Source: Bacteroidetes bacterium CG2_30_32_10 | Lineage (GTDB): Bacteria; Bacteroidota; Bacteroidia; Bacteroidales; CG2-30-32-10 | Assembly (NCBI GenBank): GCA_001872995.1 | Contig: MNXO01000070.1 | Coordinates: forward strand, 1 to 14,812 | Reading direction: 5' to 3' | DNA length: 14,812 bases | Shown here: positions 1-7,664 of the stretch, piece by piece | How the letters are laid out: the number at the start of each line of letters is the position of its first letter | How positions within the stretch are numbered: position 1 is the first letter of the stretch | The notes under the pieces: model-generated | Database searches by the model: none | The model's input: only the letters and a program-made list of their open reading frames with translations | Told to the model about the DNA's origin: nothing | Position numbers and translations under genes: made by a program

Positions 1-306
1 AGACGTGGCGTATGTGTAAGGGTTTATACTACCACTCCCAAAAAACCAAATTCTGCTATGAGAAAAGTAGCTAGAGTTCGTTTAACAAACGGAAAAGAAG
101 TGAATACTTATATTCCAGGCGAAGGACACAATTTGCAAGAACACTCTATTGTAATGATTAGAGGTGGGAGAGTAAAGGATTTACCAGGTGTAAGATACCA
201 TATCATTAGAGGTGCTCTCGATACATCAGGTGTTGATGGTAGAAATCAACGCAGATCGAAATATGGAACCAAAAAACCAAAAGTTAAAGCAGCAGTTAAA
301 AAGTAA
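1..306 (+). CDS. rpsL: 30S ribosomal protein S12 (partial, 5' end missing)
   Basis: Ribosomal protein S12 sits at the decoding centre of the small subunit and helps monitor codon-anticodon pairing. The reading frame is already open at base 1 (RRGVCVRVYTTTPKKPNSAM...) and ends with TAA. The 101 visible residues align from E. coli residue 30 onward, so about 29 or more N-terminal residues lie outside the window. An internal ATG at base 58 is residue Met in PNSAMRKVAR and is not the start. Lys at bases 40-42 and Lys at 175-177 match E. coli K43 and K88, the classic streptomycin-resistance positions, and both are wild type. The next residue (Asp, 178-180) is the one methylthiolated by RimO in some bacteria. 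The family call is certain from near-identity of GGRVKDLPGVRYH. First gene of the str cluster. Confidence 0.98.
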   Translation, partial: RRGVCVRVYTTTPKKPNSAMRKVARVRLTNGKEVNTYIPGEGHNLQEHSIVMIRGGRVKDLPGVRYHIIRGALDTSGVDGRNQRRSKYGTKKPKVKAAVKK

Positions 307-352
307 TAAAAAATATTTATCAAAATATATAAGTTATTAAATCATTTAAACA

Positions 353-820
353 ATGAGGAAATCAACGCCCAAAAAAAGAATAATTCTTCCAGACCCTAAA
401 TTTAATGATGTTTTGGTTACGAAGTTTGTAAACAATTTGATGGAAAGAGGTAAAAAGAACGCATCTTATAAAATTTTTTATGATGCGATTGATGTAGTTG
501 CCGAAAAATCAGGTGAAAATGGTTTAGAAGTATGGAAAAAGGCTCTTGTTAATGTTACTCCTTCCGTAGAAGTTAGAAGTAGAAGAATTGGAGGAACTAC
601 TTTTCAAATTCCTTCTGAAATTAGACCAGAACGTAAAAGTTCAATTGGCATTAAGTCGCTTATTAGCTATGCACGTAAACGTCACGAGAAGTCAATGAGT
701 CAAAAATTAGCTGGTGAGATTTTAGCAGCAGCTAAAGAAGAGGGTGCAGCTTTTAAAAGAAAAGAAGATACTCATAGAATGGCTGATGCAAATAAAGCAT
801 TTTCACACTTTAGATTTTAA
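353..820 (+). CDS. rpsG: 30S ribosomal protein S7
   Basis: S7 is the primary assembly protein of the 30S head. It binds the 3' major domain of 16S rRNA and lies near the E-site tRNA. The 155-residue product has the usual length and the family landmarks: N-terminal KKRIILPDPKFNDVLVTKFV, then NVTPSVEVRSRRIGG around residues 68-82, and the C-terminal DTHRMADANKAFSHFRF typical of bacterial S7. The ATG at 353 is the only start that gives the canonical MRKSTPKKR N terminus. It follows a 46-base A/T-rich spacer after rpsL that has no Shine-Dalgarno sequence. In E. coli S7 represses its own operon through the rpsL-rpsG spacer; I see no obvious stable RNA fold here that would support the same control. 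Confidence 0.98.
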   Translation: MRKSTPKKRIILPDPKFNDVLVTKFVNNLMERGKKNASYKIFYDAIDVVAEKSGENGLEVWKKALVNVTPSVEVRSRRIGGTTFQIPSEIRPERKSSIGIKSLISYARKRHEKSMSQKLAGEILAAAKEEGAAFKRKEDTHRMADANKAFSHFRF

Positions 821-845
821 TTTTAATTAGATAGGTATAATATAA

Positions 846-2945
846 ATGTCGAGAGATTTAAAATATACGAGGAATATAGGCATTATGGCTCACATAGATG
901 CGGGTAAAACCACAACTACTGAGCGTATATTATATTATACTGGTATTAATTATAAGTTGGGTGAAGTTCACGATGGTACTGCTACTATGGATTGGATGAT
1001 ACAAGAGCAGGAAAGAGGTATTACTATTACTTCAGCAGCTACTACTACTTTCTGGAAATATAGAAATGAACAATATAAAATAAATATAATAGATACCCCT
1101 GGACACGTTGATTTTACTGTTGAAGTAGAAAGGTCTTTACGTGTCCTTGACGGAGCAGTTGCATTGTTTTGTGCAGTTGGTGGTGTAGAACCTCAATCTG
1201 AAACTGTTTGGAGACAAGCTGACAAATATTGCGTACCACGCATCTGTTTTATAAATAAAATGGATAGAGCGGGCGCAGATTTTTTTAGTGTTCTTGCTCA
1301 AATCAAACAAAGATTAGGTGCAAATCCTATTCCTATTCAATTACCTATTGGAAGCGAAGAAAATTTTAAAGGAATTGTTGATTTAATATCAAACAAAGCT
1401 TATATTTGGGACGAATCTACCGCTGGAATGGAATATTCTGAAATTCCTATTCCCGACGATATGAAAAGTCTTGTTTTAGAATATAGAACAAAAATTATTG
1501 AAGGTACTGCAGAAGAAAGCGACGAATTATTAACAAAGTTTTTGAATGACCCAAATTGCATTTCTGAAGATGAAATGACAGCTGCAATCAGAAAAGCAAA
1601 CATAGAAATGCGTATTACTCCTGTTTTATGCGGAGCTTCCTTTAAAAACAAAGGAGTACAGAAATTATTAGATGCAATTATTGAATTCTTGCCTAATCCA
1701 CTTGATGTGGAAGCAATAAAAGGCATTAATCCTTATACAGAAAAAGAAGAAGCTCGTAATGCTGTTTCAACTGAACATTTTGCTGCTTTGGCTTTTAAAA
1801 TAGCTACTGACCCTTTTGTTGGTAGAATTGCTTTTTTTAGAGTATATTCTGGTACTTTGAAATCAGGTTCTTATGTTTTAAATTCAAATACCAATAAAAA
1901 AGAGCGTATCGCACGTATCGTGCAAATGCATGCCAATAAACAAATTCCATTAGATCAGATTGAAGCTGGAGATATTGGTGTTGCTATTGGTTTTAAAGAT
2001 ATCAGAACTGGCGATACTTTATGCGATGAAAAACATCCTATTGTATTGGAATCTATGACTTTCCCTGAACCAGTAATTTCAGTTGCAATTGAACCTAAAA
2101 CACAAGCTGATATCGATAAATTAATCAATGGTTTAATTAAACTTTCGGAAGAAGACCCTACCTTCAAAGTTAGAACAGATGAAGACTCTGGTCAGACTAT
2201 TATTAGTGGAATGGGTGAATTGCATATAGAAATACTTGTTGATAGATTGAGAAGAGAGTTTAAGGTTGAGTGCAATCAAGGTGCTCCTCAAGTTTCATAC
2301 AACGAGGCTATTACTGCAACTGTTCAATATAGAGAAGTTTATAAAAAACAAAGTGGTGGTAGAGGTAAATTTGCTGATATTGTTGTAATTGTTTCTCCAA
2401 ATGATGAAGGAAAAAGTGGTTTACAATTTGTTGATGAAGTTAAAGGCGGCAATATACCCAGAGAATTTATTCCATCTGTTGAAAAAGGGTTCAAATTAGC
2501 TATTCAAAATGGAGTACTTGCTGGTTATCCAATGGTAGGATTAAAGGTGAGATTAATTGATGGTTCTTACCATTCTGTTGATTCTGATTCATTATCATTT
2601 GAAATTGCTGCACGCCAAGCATTTAAAGAAGCTTGCAAAAAAGCAAAACCAATTTTGCTTGAACCTATTATGAAAATTGAAGTTCATACTCCCGAAGAAT
2701 ATGTAGGAGAGGTAATAGGAGATATCAATAGAAGAAGAGGTCATTTAGACGGGATTACTCCAAAAATTACTTCGCAAATTATTAGAGCTAAAGTGCCTTT
2801 AGCAGAAATGTTTGGCTATGTAACTGATTTAAGAACATATTCATCTGGCAGAGCTACATCAAATATGGAATTTTCGCATTATACAGAAACACCTAAAAGT
2901 GTAACTGAAGAAGTGCTATTTAAAATAAAAGGAATTAAAGTATAA
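846..2945 (+). CDS. fusA: Elongation factor G
   Basis: EF-G is the GTPase that drives tRNA-mRNA translocation after peptide bond formation and, with RRF, splits ribosomes for recycling. The 699 residues cover all five domains. G-domain motifs are intact: AHIDAGKT (15-22), RGITIT in switch I (57-62), DTPGH (83-87), NKMD (137-140), and a G5 motif CGASFKNKG (262-270), where E. coli has CGSAFKNKG. Domain II has ALAFKIATDPFVG (315-326). Domain IV has the SGGRGKF loop (503-509) and the tip loop GSYHSVDS (573-580) that enters the decoding centre. Domain V has the GRATSNMEF stretch near the end. In many bacteria tuf (EF-Tu) follows, but here rpsJ comes next after 37 bases, the arrangement usual in Bacteroidota. 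The sequence looks like the main housekeeping EF-G, not a divergent paralogue. Confidence 0.98.
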   Translation: MSRDLKYTRNIGIMAHIDAGKTTTTERILYYTGINYKLGEVHDGTATMDWMIQEQERGITITSAATTTFWKYRNEQYKINIIDTPGHVDFTVEVERSLRVLDGAVALFCAVGGVEPQSETVWRQADKYCVPRICFINKMDRAGADFFSVLAQIKQRLGANPIPIQLPIGSEENFKGIVDLISNKAYIWDESTAGMEYSEIPIPDDMKSLVLEYRTKIIEGTAEESDELLTKFLNDPNCISEDEMTAAIRKANIEMRITPVLCGASFKNKGVQKLLDAIIEFLPNPLDVEAIKGINPYTEKEEARNAVSTEHFAALAFKIATDPFVGRIAFFRVYSGTLKSGSYVLNSNTNKKERIARIVQMHANKQIPLDQIEAGDIGVAIGFKDIRTGDTLCDEKHPIVLESMTFPEPVISVAIEPKTQADIDKLINGLIKLSEEDPTFKVRTDEDSGQTIISGMGELHIEILVDRLRREFKVECNQGAPQVSYNEAITATVQYREVYKKQSGGRGKFADIVVIVSPNDEGKSGLQFVDEVKGGNIPREFIPSVEKGFKLAIQNGVLAGYPMVGLKVRLIDGSYHSVDSDSLSFEIAARQAFKEACKKAKPILLEPIMKIEVHTPEEYVGEVIGDINRRRGHLDGITPKITSQIIRAKVPLAEMFGYVTDLRTYSSGRATSNMEFSHYTETPKSVTEEVLFKIKGIKV

Positions 2946-2982
2946 CATTTAAATTAGTAATAAATTTCAAAATTGTGATATC

Positions 2983-3288
2983 GTGAACCAAAAAATACGA
3001 ATTAAATTAAAATCTTACGATTACAATTTAGTTGATAAATCAGCAGAAAAAATTGTAAAAACTGTAAAATCTACTGGAGCAGTGGTAAGTGGACCAATTC
3101 CATTACCAACCAATAAGAAAATTTATACAGTGCTGAGGTCAACTTTTGTAAACAAAAAGGCAAGAGAGCAATTTCAGTTATGCTCCTATAAAAGGTTAAT
3201 TGATATATACAGTTCAACAGCAAAAACTGTAGAAGCATTAATGAAACTTGAATTGCCGAGTGGAGTAGAAGTTGAAATCAAAGTTTGA
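2983..3288 (+). CDS. rpsJ: 30S ribosomal protein S10 (GTG start, TGA stop)
   Basis: S10 is a 30S head protein and, as NusE, also a partner of NusB and NusG in transcription antitermination. The 101-residue product shows QKIRIKLKSYDYNLVDKSAE, then GPIPLPTNKK (residues 37-46), SYKRLIDIY and the C-terminal ALMKLELPSGVEVEIKV. The start is GTG at 2983: no in-frame ATG lies near, and this GTG gives exactly the expected N terminus (fMet-NQKIRIKL). It is the only non-ATG start among the genes whose starts are visible, and the stop is the only TGA. No Shine-Dalgarno sequence is visible in the 37-base spacer. The usual SPHVNK segment reads STFVNK here. First gene of the S10 part. Confidence 0.97.
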   Translation: MNQKIRIKLKSYDYNLVDKSAEKIVKTVKSTGAVVSGPIPLPTNKKIYTVLRSTFVNKKAREQFQLCSYKRLIDIYSSTAKTVEALMKLELPSGVEVEIKV

Positions 3289-3332
3289 TTTGCATAAATT
3301 TACTCTTTATAATATTAAAATAAAATATAGAA

Positions 3333-3962
3333 ATGTCAGGACTTATTGGAAAAAAAATCGGAATGACTAGTGTTTATGATGCCTCTGGGAAAAATGTCCC
3401 ATGCACAGTGATTGAAGCTGGTCCTTGTGTGGTAACACAAGTAAGAACTATTGAGAATGATGGCTACGAAGCCATTCAACTATCTTTCGATGAAAAGAAA
3501 GAAAAACACACTACTGCTGCTTTGAAAGGACACTTTGCAAAGTCAAATACAACTCCTAAGAAAATGGTAGCAGAATTTACAAGATTTGAAGTTGGACATC
3601 AAAAATCTCAAGGAGATGTGCTTAAAACTGATGTGTTTATTGAAGGAGAATACATTGATGTTGTTGGTATATCTAAAGGTAAAGGATTTCAGGGTGTTGT
3701 TAGAAGACATGGCTTTCAAGGTGTTGGACAAAAAACACACGGACAACATAATAGATTAAGAGCACCTGGTTCTGTTGGTTCTTCTTCTTATCCATCTCGC
3801 GTATTTAAAGGAATGAGAATGGCTGGCAGAATGGGTAATGATAGAGTTAAAATCATTAATCTGCAAGTGGTAAAAATAATAGCGGATAAAAATATTATCG
3901 TAGTTAAAGGATCTGTTCCAGGTCACAAAGGTTCATATTTAATATTAGAAAGATGGAAGTAG
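3333..3962 (+). CDS. rplC: 50S ribosomal protein L3
   Basis: L3 binds near the 3' end of 23S rRNA, starts 50S assembly and sends a long finger toward the peptidyl-transferase centre. The 209 residues include MSGLIGKKIGMT at the N terminus, SKGKGFQGVVRRHGF (114-128) and the finger APGSVGSSSYPSRVFKG followed by MAGRMGNDRV. E. coli Gln150, which PrmB methylates, aligns with Ser150 here (bases 3780-3782), so that modification cannot occur at this position. The ATG at 3333 follows a 44-base A/T-rich spacer with no Shine-Dalgarno sequence. The TAG stop lies inside the start region of rplD, giving a 10-base overlap that suggests coupled translation of L3 and L4. Confidence 0.98.
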   Translation: MSGLIGKKIGMTSVYDASGKNVPCTVIEAGPCVVTQVRTIENDGYEAIQLSFDEKKEKHTTAALKGHFAKSNTTPKKMVAEFTRFEVGHQKSQGDVLKTDVFIEGEYIDVVGISKGKGFQGVVRRHGFQGVGQKTHGQHNRLRAPGSVGSSSYPSRVFKGMRMAGRMGNDRVKIINLQVVKIIADKNIIVVKGSVPGHKGSYLILERWK

Positions 3963-4585
3963 AAGTATATAACATAAATGGCAGTAAAACTACTAAAAAA
4001 GTTACCTTAAATGATGAAATTTTTGCAGTAGAGCCTAACGATCATGCAATATATCTTGATGTTAAACAATATATGGCTAATCAAAGGCAAGGAACCCATA
4101 AAGCAAAGGAAAGATCTGAAAGCCGCGGGAGTACTAAAAAATTAAAAAAACAAAAAGGAACCGGTGGTGCAAGAATTGGTGATATCAATTCACCTCTATT
4201 AAAGGGTGGTGGTAGAGCTTTTGGACCTAGACCAAGAGATTATAATTTTAAATTAAATAAAAAATTAAAAAGACTTGCTCGAAAATCAGCACTATCTTAT
4301 AAAGCAACCGGCAATAATATAATTATAGTTGAAGATTTTAGTTTTGAAACACCTAAAACCAAGAACTTCGCCGATTTACTGAATAATTTTAAACTTTCTG
4401 ATAAAAAAACATTATTAGTGCTTTGCGAATCAAATAAAAATGTATATTTGTCCTCCCGAAATTTAAAGAATTCAAAAGTTGTAAGTGCATCAAATATAAA
4501 TACTTATGACATTTTAAATGCAAAAAATTTGATTTTTGTGGAAAGCTCAATAAAGGAATTAGAAAAGAATTTTATAGAAAATTAA
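3953..4585 (+). CDS. rplD: 50S ribosomal protein L4
   Basis: L4 is an early 50S assembly protein whose extended loop lines the exit tunnel next to L22. In gammaproteobacteria it also represses the S10 operon. The 210-residue product has the tunnel loop with KKQKGTGGARIGDINSPLL (about residues 65-85) and GGGRAFGPRPRDYNFKLNKK after it. In the KGTGRAR tip of E. coli the Arg67 position is Gly here, which fits Bacteroidota L4 as I know it. The C-terminal third is less conserved and Asn/Lys-rich. The ATG lies 10 bases before the end of rplC, and this overlap leaves little room for an independent leader. No counterpart of the E. coli L4-responsive leader was recognised upstream. Confidence 0.97.
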   Translation: MEVEVYNINGSKTTKKVTLNDEIFAVEPNDHAIYLDVKQYMANQRQGTHKAKERSESRGSTKKLKKQKGTGGARIGDINSPLLKGGGRAFGPRPRDYNFKLNKKLKRLARKSALSYKATGNNIIIVEDFSFETPKTKNFADLLNNFKLSDKKTLLVLCESNKNVYLSSRNLKNSKVVSASNINTYDILNAKNLIFVESSIKELEKNFIEN

Positions 4586-4587
4586 GC

Positions 4588-4624
4588 TTTTTCAGAACGT
4601 TTTAAACAAAAAAATACTGAGAAA
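4588..4624 (+). other. Weak inverted repeat in the rplD-rplW gap
   Basis: The longest non-coding gap of the window (55 bases) contains TTTTTCAG (4588-4595) and CTGAGAAA (4617-4624), which could pair over eight positions with one G-U pair around a 21-base loop. The stem is A/U-rich and followed by mixed sequence, not a U-run, so it does not look like a rho-independent terminator. A role in regulation or mRNA processing is only a guess. Confidence 0.25.
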
Positions 4625-4640
4625 TCAATATAAAGATAAA

Positions 4641-4931
4641 ATGAGTATAATAATAAAACCGATAATAACCGAAAAGATGACTGCCTTAAGCGAAAAATTC
4701 AATCGCTACGGTTTTGTTGTTGAAACAAAGGTTAATAAACTGCAAATAAAAAAGGCAGTAGAAGAAATGTATGGAGTAAATGTGCTTTCTGTTAATACAG
4801 CTAATTATGCTGGAAAATTTAAATCTAGAAATACAAAAGCTGGATTAGTTACAGGTAAAACAAACTCTAAAAAAAATGCTATTGTAACATTAGCAAAAGG
4901 TGAAACGATTGATTTTTATAGCAATATATAA
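4641..4931 (+). CDS. rplW: 50S ribosomal protein L23
   Basis: L23 sits at the rim of the polypeptide exit tunnel and is the docking site for trigger factor and SRP. The 96-residue product begins MSIIIKPIITEKMTALSEK, the expected N-terminal pattern, and contains NRYGFVVETKVNKLQIKKAV and YGVNVLSVNTANYAGK, covering the beta-alpha core. Its length is normal for the bacterial family. The start at 4641 follows a 55-base gap without a Shine-Dalgarno sequence but with an A-rich stretch directly before the ATG. The stop is only 3 bases from the rplB start, so L2 translation is probably coupled to it. Confidence 0.97.
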   Translation: MSIIIKPIITEKMTALSEKFNRYGFVVETKVNKLQIKKAVEEMYGVNVLSVNTANYAGKFKSRNTKAGLVTGKTNSKKNAIVTLAKGETIDFYSNI

Positions 4932-4934
4932 GTA

Positions 4935-5759
4935 ATGGCTTTAAAGAAACTAAAACCGACAACATCTAGTCAACGCTTTAAAATAATTAGCGCGTTTGAC
5001 GAGATAACATCCTCAAAACCTGAAAAGAGTTTATTAATTTCTAAAGGTAAATCGGGAGGACGAAATAATACAGGTAAAATGACTATGCGTTACTTAGGTG
5101 GCGGTCATAAACAAATGTATCGTATTATTGATTTTAAAAGGGATAAAGAAGGAATTCCTGCAATTGTTAAGACAATTGAATATGATCCTAATAGAACAGC
5201 TAGAATTGCTTTAGTTTTCTATTCAGATGGTGAAAAACGATACATTATTGCTCCCAATGCATTAAAAGTTGGACAAACAGTAATAGCTGGAAAAGGCGTT
5301 GTACCCGAAGTTGGAAATTGTATGTACTTGAGCGAAATTCCTTTAGGAACGACAATTCATAACATAGAACTTCGTCCTGGTGAAGGTGCAAGTATTGCAA
5401 GAAGTGCTGGCTCTTATGCTCAATTAATGTCAAGAGAAGGCAAGTATGCTACTTTAAAAATGCCATCAGGAGAAACGAGAATGATATTAATAACTTGTAA
5501 AGCTACGATAGGTTCAGTTTCAAATTCTGACCATTCCTTAGAAGTTTCTGGTAAAGCAGGAAGAACTAGATGGTTAGGTAGAAGACCAAGAAATAGAGGC
5601 GTAGTTATGAACCCAGTAGATCACCCAATGGGAGGTGGAGAGGGAAGATCCAGTGGCGGTTTACCTAGAACAAGAACAGGAAAACCTTCGAGAGGTTACA
5701 AAACTAGAGCAAAGAAAAAAATGTCCAATAAGTTTATTATCGAAAGAAGAAAAAAATAA
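4935..5759 (+). CDS. rplB: 50S ribosomal protein L2
   Basis: L2 is one of the most conserved large-subunit proteins. It is needed for subunit joining and for a functional peptidyl-transferase centre. The 274 residues show SGGRNNTGKMTMRYLGGGHKQ (40-60), the OB-fold region with YDPNRTARIALV, RSAGSYAQLM, and the C-terminal MNPVDHPMGGGEGRSSGG. His230 here matches E. coli His229 (mature numbering), the residue implicated in peptidyl-transferase activity, and is kept. The second His of the E. coli DHPHGGGEG motif is Met232 (bases 5628-5630), as in Bacteroidota L2 that I recognise. The C terminus ends in the usual basic IIERRKK. It starts 3 bases after rplW. Confidence 0.98.
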   Translation: MALKKLKPTTSSQRFKIISAFDEITSSKPEKSLLISKGKSGGRNNTGKMTMRYLGGGHKQMYRIIDFKRDKEGIPAIVKTIEYDPNRTARIALVFYSDGEKRYIIAPNALKVGQTVIAGKGVVPEVGNCMYLSEIPLGTTIHNIELRPGEGASIARSAGSYAQLMSREGKYATLKMPSGETRMILITCKATIGSVSNSDHSLEVSGKAGRTRWLGRRPRNRGVVMNPVDHPMGGGEGRSSGGLPRTRTGKPSRGYKTRAKKKMSNKFIIERRKK

Positions 5760-5765
5760 TATAAT

Positions 5766-6044
5766 ATGAGCCGTTCAATAAAAAAAGGACCATACATTAA
5801 TTACAAATTAGAAAAAAAAGTTTTAGAACTGGCAGATTCCAAAAAGAAAACAGTGATAAAAACTTGGTCGAGAAATTCAATGATTTCTCCTGAATTTGTA
5901 GGTCAGACAATAGCTGTACACAATGGGAATAAGTTTATTCCTGTATATGTAACTGAAAATATGGTTGGGCATAAACTTGGAGAATTTTCACCTACAAGAG
6001 TATTTAGAGGGCATGCTGGAAATAAAGATAAAGCTTCAAAATAA
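5766..6044 (+). CDS. rpsS: 30S ribosomal protein S19
   Basis: S19 forms a complex with S13 in the 30S head, contacts A-site tRNA and takes part in bridge B1a. The product has 92 residues, the standard length, with MSRSIKKGPYIN at the start, KTWSRNSMISPEFVGQTIAVHNG in the middle and GHKLGEFSPTRVFRGHAG near the end, all family hallmarks. It begins 6 bases after the rplB stop, and the spacer (ATAATA-like) has no Shine-Dalgarno sequence. The gap to rplV is 12 bases. Nothing unusual was seen. Confidence 0.98.
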   Translation: MSRSIKKGPYINYKLEKKVLELADSKKKTVIKTWSRNSMISPEFVGQTIAVHNGNKFIPVYVTENMVGHKLGEFSPTRVFRGHAGNKDKASK

Positions 6045-6056
6045 ATAATATCAATA

Positions 6057-6464
6057 ATGGGAATAAGAAAACGTAATAGCGCAGAAGAATTAAAAGAGGT
6101 TAGAAAAAAAACCTACTTTGCAAAGCTTATTAACTGTCCTACCTCTCCTAGAAAAATGAGGTTAATGACAGATTTGATTAGAGGCGTAAATGTTGATAAA
6201 GCATTGAATATATTAAAGTTTAGCTCTAAAGAGTCTTCTAAAAGATTAGAAAAACTTTTATTATCTGCTATATCAAATTGGCAACTTAAAAATGAAGGCG
6301 TTAGAATTGAAGAGAGCAATCTGTATGTAAAAGAAGTATTTGTAGATAGCGGAAGACAATTAAAACGCTTACGTACTGCTCCTCAGGGAAGAGGATACAG
6401 AATTAGAAAACGTTCAAATCACGTTACATTAATTTTAGATAGTAAAAAACAAAATATAAATTAA
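6057..6464 (+). CDS. rplV: 50S ribosomal protein L22
   Basis: L22 contacts all domains of 23S rRNA, and its beta hairpin lines the exit tunnel opposite L4. The 135-residue product is longer than E. coli L22 (110) because of a charged N-terminal extension of about 20 residues (MGIRKRNSAEELKEVRKKTY), which is typical of Bacteroidota. The core begins FAKLINCPTSPRKMRL. The tunnel hairpin reads GRQLKRLRTAPQGRGYRIRK followed by RSNHVTLIL. The ATG at 6057 was kept because the extension has the composition known from relatives and 12 bases separate it from rpsS. The rpsC start follows 8 bases after the stop. Confidence 0.97.
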   Translation: MGIRKRNSAEELKEVRKKTYFAKLINCPTSPRKMRLMTDLIRGVNVDKALNILKFSSKESSKRLEKLLLSAISNWQLKNEGVRIEESNLYVKEVFVDSGRQLKRLRTAPQGRGYRIRKRSNHVTLILDSKKQNIN

Positions 6465-6472
6465 TTTACCAA

Positions 6473-7192
6473 ATGGGACAAAAAGCAAATCCAATAGGCA
6501 ATAGATTAGGCATCATCAGAGGATGGGATTCAAGTTGGTATGGTGGGAAGAATTACGAGAGTAAACTGATTGAAGATGATAAAATAAGAAAATATCTTAA
6601 TGCTCGTTTAGCAAAAGCTGGTATTTCTAAAATTATAATAGAAAGAACACTTAAATTAGTTACTATCACTATTAATACTGCAAGACCAGGAATTATTATA
6701 GGTAAAGCTGGTTTAGAAGTTGATAAATTAAAAGAAGAGTTAAAGAAAATTACTGCTAAAGAAATTCAAATTAACATTTCTGAAATTAAAAGACCTGAAA
6801 TAGATGCAGTTCTTGTAGCAGCAGCAATAGCTAAACAAATTGAAGGAAGAATTTCATATAGAAGAGCTATAAAAACTTCTATCGCATCCACCATAAGAAT
6901 GGGAGCTGAAGGTATAAAAGTTTTAATATCTGGTAGATTGGCTGGTGCCGAAATGGCTCGTAGCGAACAATATAAAGAAGGAAGAACTCCATTGCATACC
7001 TTAAGAGCTGATATTGATTATGCCACCGCAGAAGCACATACCACTTATGGAAGAATAGGTGTTAAAGTTTGGATTTGCAAAGGAGAAGTTTATGGAAAAA
7101 GAGATTTATCACCAAACATTGGAGTTTCCTCTTTTAAACCAATTGCAGGCAGTGAACATCCTAAATTTAACAAAGGAAAAAAAAGAAAATAA
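6473..7192 (+). CDS. rpsC: 30S ribosomal protein S3
   Basis: S3 lies at the mRNA entry channel, where with S4 and S5 it takes part in unwinding mRNA structure. The 239 residues contain the N-terminal MGQKANPIGNRLGIIRGWDS, a KH domain with its GxxG loop at 77-80 (IIIGKAGL), and the C-terminal domain with SGRLAGAEMARSEQYKEG and HTLRADIDYATAEAHTTYG. The basic residues linked to mRNA helicase activity in E. coli S3 (R131, R132, K135) align with R130, R131 and K134 here. The C terminus is a short lysine-rich tail (KFNKGKKRK). The start follows rplV by 8 bases. Length and composition are ordinary for the family. Confidence 0.98.
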   Translation: MGQKANPIGNRLGIIRGWDSSWYGGKNYESKLIEDDKIRKYLNARLAKAGISKIIIERTLKLVTITINTARPGIIIGKAGLEVDKLKEELKKITAKEIQINISEIKRPEIDAVLVAAAIAKQIEGRISYRRAIKTSIASTIRMGAEGIKVLISGRLAGAEMARSEQYKEGRTPLHTLRADIDYATAEAHTTYGRIGVKVWICKGEVYGKRDLSPNIGVSSFKPIAGSEHPKFNKGKKRK

Positions 7193-7227
7193 TTAATTAA
7201 GAATAATAATTAGCAAATTATACTATA

Positions 7228-7656
7228 ATGTTACAGCCCAAAAAGACCAAATTTAGAAAAATGCAGAAAGGCAAAATGAAAGGCAATGCCAAAAGAGGCA
7301 GTCAAATTTCATTCGGCTCATTTGCACTAAAAACATTAGAAGAAGCATGGCTTACAGGAAGACAAATAGAAGCAGCTCGTCAAGCACTTACTCGTCACAT
7401 GAAAAGAGAAGGTCAAATTTGGATTAGAATTTTCCCTGACAAACCAGTTACCAAAAAACCTGCTGAAGTTCGTATGGGAAAAGGAAAAGGAGCTCCAGAA
7501 TATTTTGTAGCTAGAATTACTCCCGGAAGAATATTATTTGAAGCCGAAGGTGTTTCTCTGAAAATTGCAAAGGAAGCATTAAGTTTAGCAGCTCAAAAAC
7601 TTCCTGTTAGTACAAAATTTGTAGTTAGAACAGATTACGTAGAAGAAACTATTTAA
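7228..7656 (+). CDS. rplP: 50S ribosomal protein L16
   Basis: L16 is a late-assembling 50S protein at the base of the central protuberance that helps position A- and P-site tRNA. The 142-residue product opens with MLQPKKTKFRKMQKGKMKG and contains RQIEAARQALTRHMKREGQI, then IWIRIFPDKPVTKKPAEVRMGKGKG, the strongest hallmark. The Arg that some bacteria hydroxylate (R81 of VRMGKGKG in E. coli) is present. A short C-terminal extension (VRTDYVEETI) makes it slightly longer than E. coli L16 (136). The 35-base spacer after rpsC is A/T-only in character, with a TTAATTAA palindrome and no Shine-Dalgarno sequence. Confidence 0.98.
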   Translation: MLQPKKTKFRKMQKGKMKGNAKRGSQISFGSFALKTLEEAWLTGRQIEAARQALTRHMKREGQIWIRIFPDKPVTKKPAEVRMGKGKGAPEYFVARITPGRILFEAEGVSLKIAKEALSLAAQKLPVSTKFVVRTDYVEETI

Positions 7657-7664
7657 AGAAAAAA

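Noticed and set aside
1400..1726. Minus-strand open frame of 108 codons inside fusA
   Set aside because: It lies wholly antisense to well-conserved EF-G coding sequence, has a low-complexity Ser-rich product with no family pattern, and has no leader of its own.
3289..3313. TTTGCA ... TATAAT resembling a promoter before rplC
   Set aside because: The spacing is only 13 bases, it does not match the Bacteroidota TAnnTTTG / TTTG pattern, and A/T-rich gaps produce such hits by chance.
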